In this document: positions 60,734 through 64,000 of the stretch, one piece after another | Layout: each line of letters starts with the position of its first letter | Position numbering within the stretch: the stretch's first letter is position 1 | Assembly (NCBI RefSeq): GCF_052857255.1 | Contig: NC_135500.1 | Location: 105,037,048 to 105,101,047 of the forward strand | DNA from: Amblyomma americanum | Taxonomy: Eukaryota; Arthropoda; Arachnida; Ixodida; Ixodidae | DNA: 64,000 bases | Direction of reading: 5' to 3' | Position numbers and translations under genes: made by a program | Notes under the pieces: generated by a model | The model's database searches: none | What the model was told of the DNA's origin: nothing | The model's input: only the letters and a program-made list of their open reading frames with translations

Positions 60734-61291
60734 GTACGAACTACAATGGCAGCTTTATTATGAATGTTGGCTACCTCCAGTGTCCGCTGGCAAAGTCCCT
60801 CCATGCTTCTGATTAAAAAAGCAGCGGCAGTTCGAGCATAAATTTTTCTCACATTGCAACATTTCAAGAAAATATTTTCAGAGAGGGGCTCGTTAGCGGT
60901 GTCGCTTGATTTTCAGCCTTCACGAGTTCATCTATTAATAAAAGGTAACGCGATTTCCTGATGGAGGTTTCATTGCTGTGATTTCTTCCTTGCAGATCAG
61001 AAGTATAAGACACTGGCCTTCCAACCTCACACTATCCCCAAATCTTAAATTCATTAACTGCAGGCCCAAGGTTGATCACAGTCACCAAGAAATTTATAAA
61101 ATGCTTGGTTCCAAAACTCCGCTGGTGTCCAGATTGATGTAATATAATTTATTCAATCCGTATTTACGCTGGGAATTCAAAAGTTTAGTCAAAATTTGTG
61201 TACTACATTGTCATAATGCATAAATTTGGAGGGGTTACGTATAATCTTGACTATTTATTTTCCACAAAAACAATTATTGCAGCGACTGCGG
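60734..61291. repeat. tract identical between duplication units (unit 2 side)
   Basis: Partner of 55999-56556; see there. It includes the strong acceptor-like atttcttccttgcag at 60981-60995. Confidence 0.85.
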
Positions 61292-61470
61292 AACCAGCAA
61301 CTTCAGCGTCAGCTTGGCCTACAACGCGATCTTTTACTCCAGGAGCAGAGGTCACTTCAACAGCAGGCAAGACAGCACTCCTGTTCTCGCTGCAGCTCTT
61401 ACTATTCCTAAATATTCTCAATTTAGTTCCTCGCTTTTTCCCTATACTGCATGGAAACAAGATGGCCTGA
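61283..61470 (+). CDS. MAM/LDLa receptor-like protein, candidate last exon (unit 2)
   Basis: Counterpart of 56548-56792. Same acceptor and phase; it reads A-TAEPATSASAWPTTRSF, then EVTSTAGK and the hydrophobic ALLFSLQLLLFLNILNLV, but a base change or indel pattern after this gives PRFFPILHGNKMA and a stop at 61468-61470. The hydrophobic segment is therefore almost at the C-terminus, which would suit a GPI-anchor signal rather than a membrane helix with a tail. An AATAAA lies at about 61527. Existence as an exon is an inference from phase and composition only. Confidence 0.38.
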
Positions 61471-62618
61471 CAGAAGCTCAACTCTTGAGAATTTAATAGG
61501 AACGCATAATCCAAGAGGGTATGAATAATAAAAAAAACACAAGTTTCAACAAACCAGTGAAGTAATGAGTATATTTAAATTTAGGCCAACGTAGCAAGAC
61601 TGCGGTGGCCATATTTTATGCACGTGGCGATGCAGGTGTATCAGAGGCCACGTCCGCTAAATTGAATAGCCGGGCGCACTCTGTACTGCGTAAGCTAGAT
61701 AATCATTCACAACCTGGCGGCAGTGATGGAACTACAGGGTCGCTGCTAGACACAAATTTAGAGTGCGAAGAATGAAAAGAACGATAGGGGCAAAGTAAAA
61801 GTACGCACATATATAAGGAGAAGTTATATACAAAGAAGTTCGTATAATTTCACGGATATCGGTGTCCAAGCGTTTCTATGTCCAAGAGCTAACGAGAGTG
61901 CTAGTGGTGACTCCGGAGGCCCTGCTTGAGGGAGGCGCGGAGCTGTAGCTTGCAGAAGACGACCCGCTAATAATGTTCTGTCTTGTTGGTGCGAAAGTTG
62001 TTGAAAGTGGTGGTAATACAAAAGGGTCTTACTTTGTGTATGGTATGCATAGAGGGCTATATGGCTGCTGTAATGCAGAGAGAACTATTTTCTGTGTACG
62101 CGGGCGTTATTTATCCACCGGTAGTAACGGAGCGAGCTTCCTGAACTGCTCGACGCTGGAGCATCGATGCTTGCTGTATCTCGGCCATTGGAGGCAGAAG
62201 GTCGGATGATCCGGTATCAGCAATAATGTGAAGTCGGTGGCCGCATTTATTGAATGTTGCGATGAGGATGGTAGAGGGGTTGCGTACGCTCAGCAAGGTA
62301 GCTATGTGCGTTCCGTACTGCGAGATCTCTACATTTCATCCAAATGTTAACGCTAGCGGTGGCGCTACGATTCCAAGCGTCAGTGGACAGGAGGCCGAAG
62401 AGAAACACTGCTGCACTAAAGGAGTTCATCCTCTTGAAGCTTCTCTTATACCTAGAGATGTTACAGCTTGATGTTAGATGATGTCAGTGATGTTACAGTG
62501 ATGGATCTTCGATGTCCCGCGATACTTTAGGCTCAACGCTCTGCGACGCTGTAGGCTCACGGTGGGGCTTGACGGAACAAAAATGATTCTACTTATTAGA
62601 CGAGGCCCTTCAATAAGT

Positions 62619-64000
62619 ATAGCTAAGCACTGGCTGGTAACAGGAGCTGATTTCGCCTCGAGACCGGCGTTTAAACTAACGTTTACAATGGCAGTATGAA
62701 ATATTCTTGGGAGTACTGAAATGCAACACTGAAGTTTCAAATGAACGCTGTCACCTTTTCGCGCACTTGTGCGAGTGATCCCAGACACCCTTAGAGCGTG
62801 TGGGGACAGCGGTCTCGGTCCCAAAGAAGATTCGCTCGACTCAGCGTGGCAAGCTCATCCGGAGAGCAGCTACCAAGTGACAGGGGGGGGGGGGGGGGGG
62901 TTGTCGTTTGATGGCCAGTTTTCACCGGTCGCACCGAAGATTCACAAACAAAACAATCTTTATACAGTAAGCAGACGGTAGAAAGGATTTTATAATCACC
63001 GTACGAGCAAATACAAAGTGATTTACAATAAAACGCAAGTCGATCAATGTAAAACTTGGGAGAGATTACAATACAACCAAAACGTTGCACCTAAAGTGCA
63101 TTAACACAAGCCAGGGGCTAACTGTCCAATGAAAACAATTTCTTCATTGGGCACTGACACAGTCCGATGACCGGGGGATCACGACAGAGGCGTGCCAAAG
63201 ACTGGCGCACGCTGCCTGTTGGTCCGTTGCTGGGCGGGTGGTATTGACCCGGGAGTTGTGCGGGCGCGCTTCTCCGCAGCTTAAACGGTGCCACAGGTTG
63301 ACAGACAGTGTTCAACGCCTTTCATATATAGGCGTGCTCCGCGCCTGTTCGTTCATCGCACCATGGTAGGGGAGCACATACCGTATCACCGGTACAATTT
63401 CCTTGTCAATCTCCCCCGGAGCGCGTGTCCCAATTGGTCAGGCGTGGAGACCTTTCGCAGAACCTTTGACTTCGTTCTTTCGACTCAGTGTCGCCGGGCC
63501 GCGAGCGAAGTGGAGGGGGCATCACTCAGCACGTTCAATTCTGCGCTCTACCCGTCGGCAACGAGTCGCATATTCTTCAACCTTCACGGTTTTTCGACGG
63601 CGTGCGCGGACATGTTTCCTTTGGCGCCGCGCCGGCGAGTGTAGTGGAGAGGGTAGCAACACACACAAGGTTAGGCGCTCTTCGGGGTTCTTTGTGTGTG
63701 TTACGGGGTTCAGAAATGCGACATGAAGCGCGCCTTATTGACAATTTGCTTCAGCACATTCCTACTGTAGTCACTAGAAAAGTTTGCAGTATTGGCATAT
63801 AAATTACTCTTGCTAACAGTAGATAGATTTCTCCATAATATTTTGGTAGAAGCAGGGAATAGTTGATAAGAGTATTACACTACTGAGGACTTTGCCCACT
63901 GTATTTATTCACCACCATACATCACTCTGAACTTTTTCTCGGCAATGGTCAACTGTCATCTGGAACTAATCAAACGAATTATAGAAATGATATTTTATTC
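62619..64000. other. no gene recognised; possible promoter-like region near 63325
   Basis: Poly-G of 18 bases at 62883-62900. At 63325-63330 a TATATA is followed about 25 bases later by gttcatcgcacc and then an atg-led frame of about 94 codons (63363-63644) with no recognised domain. This may be the U3/R part of an LTR or another promoter. No further MAM or LDLa exon was found. Confidence 0.35.

Larger units (their letters stand above)
57853..62618. repeat. tandem segmental duplication, unit 2
   Basis: Second unit, about 4.77 kb. The junction with unit 1 is at ttcaataagt (57853-57862), which matches ttcaatatgt at the left edge of unit 1 (52755-52764) and ttcaataagt at the right edge of unit 2 (62609-62618). 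This is 9 of 10 bases of microhomology. It lacks the SINE of unit 1 and carries a 61-base extra segment at 60556-60616. Confidence 0.95.

Noticed and set aside
63118..63315. Minus-strand 65-residue frame
   Set aside because: No recognisable domain; it overlaps the promoter-like region and could be repeat sequence.

Overview
This looks like a 64 kb piece of a chelicerate nuclear genome, most likely a hard tick (Ixodidae). The evidence is the pattern as a whole: very long introns, short exons with GT/AG borders, many tRNA-derived SINEs of the tick Ruka type, decayed non-LTR retrotransposons with RNase H domains, RTE-type LINEs and several Penelope-like elements with GIY-YIG endonuclease remnants. 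Nothing looks bacterial, and no complete single-exon gene was found.

One host gene runs across the window on the + strand from at least 8.5 kb to 54.2 kb, and probably to 56.8 or 61.5 kb. It encodes a modular extracellular protein with the order MAM domain (5' part not found here), LDL-receptor class A (LDLa) repeat, complete MAM domain, a 63-codon exon of unknown character, a second LDLa repeat, and a candidate last exon with a Ser/Thr/Ala-rich stalk and a hydrophobic C-terminal segment. The exons are 8465-8596, 20176-20327, 26267-26351, 29540-29659, 31429-31584, 43958-44043, 47318-47485, 51991-52087, 52656-52844, 54035-54184 and possibly 56548-56792. Reading phase agrees at every junction, which is the strongest support for the model. 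The exon carrying the start of the first MAM domain, the signal peptide and the promoter were not found.

The 3' part of the gene has undergone a tandem duplication of about 5 kb (unit 1 about 52755-57852, unit 2 about 57853-62618). The break lies inside the 63-codon exon. It gives a second, nearly identical LDLa exon (59126-59275) and a second candidate terminal exon with a different C-terminus (61283-61470). A SINE with clear target-site duplications sits in unit 1 and is absent from unit 2. A stretch of about 558 bases appears identical between the units while the sequence on either side has diverged.

The rest is mostly intronic repeat. From 2.3 to 7.7 kb: an RTE tail and two minus-strand LINE fragments of the RNase H-bearing I group. 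From 10.4 to 17 kb: a SINE fold-back, two further LINE remnants, a tetranucleotide satellite, MITE-like inverted repeats and tRNA-like repeats. From 22 to 28 kb: a deleted Ty3/gypsy element and Penelope-like fragments. From 32 to 50 kb: SINEs, a Penelope reverse transcriptase fragment, an RTE LINE, a Penelope endonuclease fragment, (CA)n, and a cluster of tRNA-like repeats with (TA)n tracts. All alignments were made by eye, so boundaries of decayed repeats are approximate.
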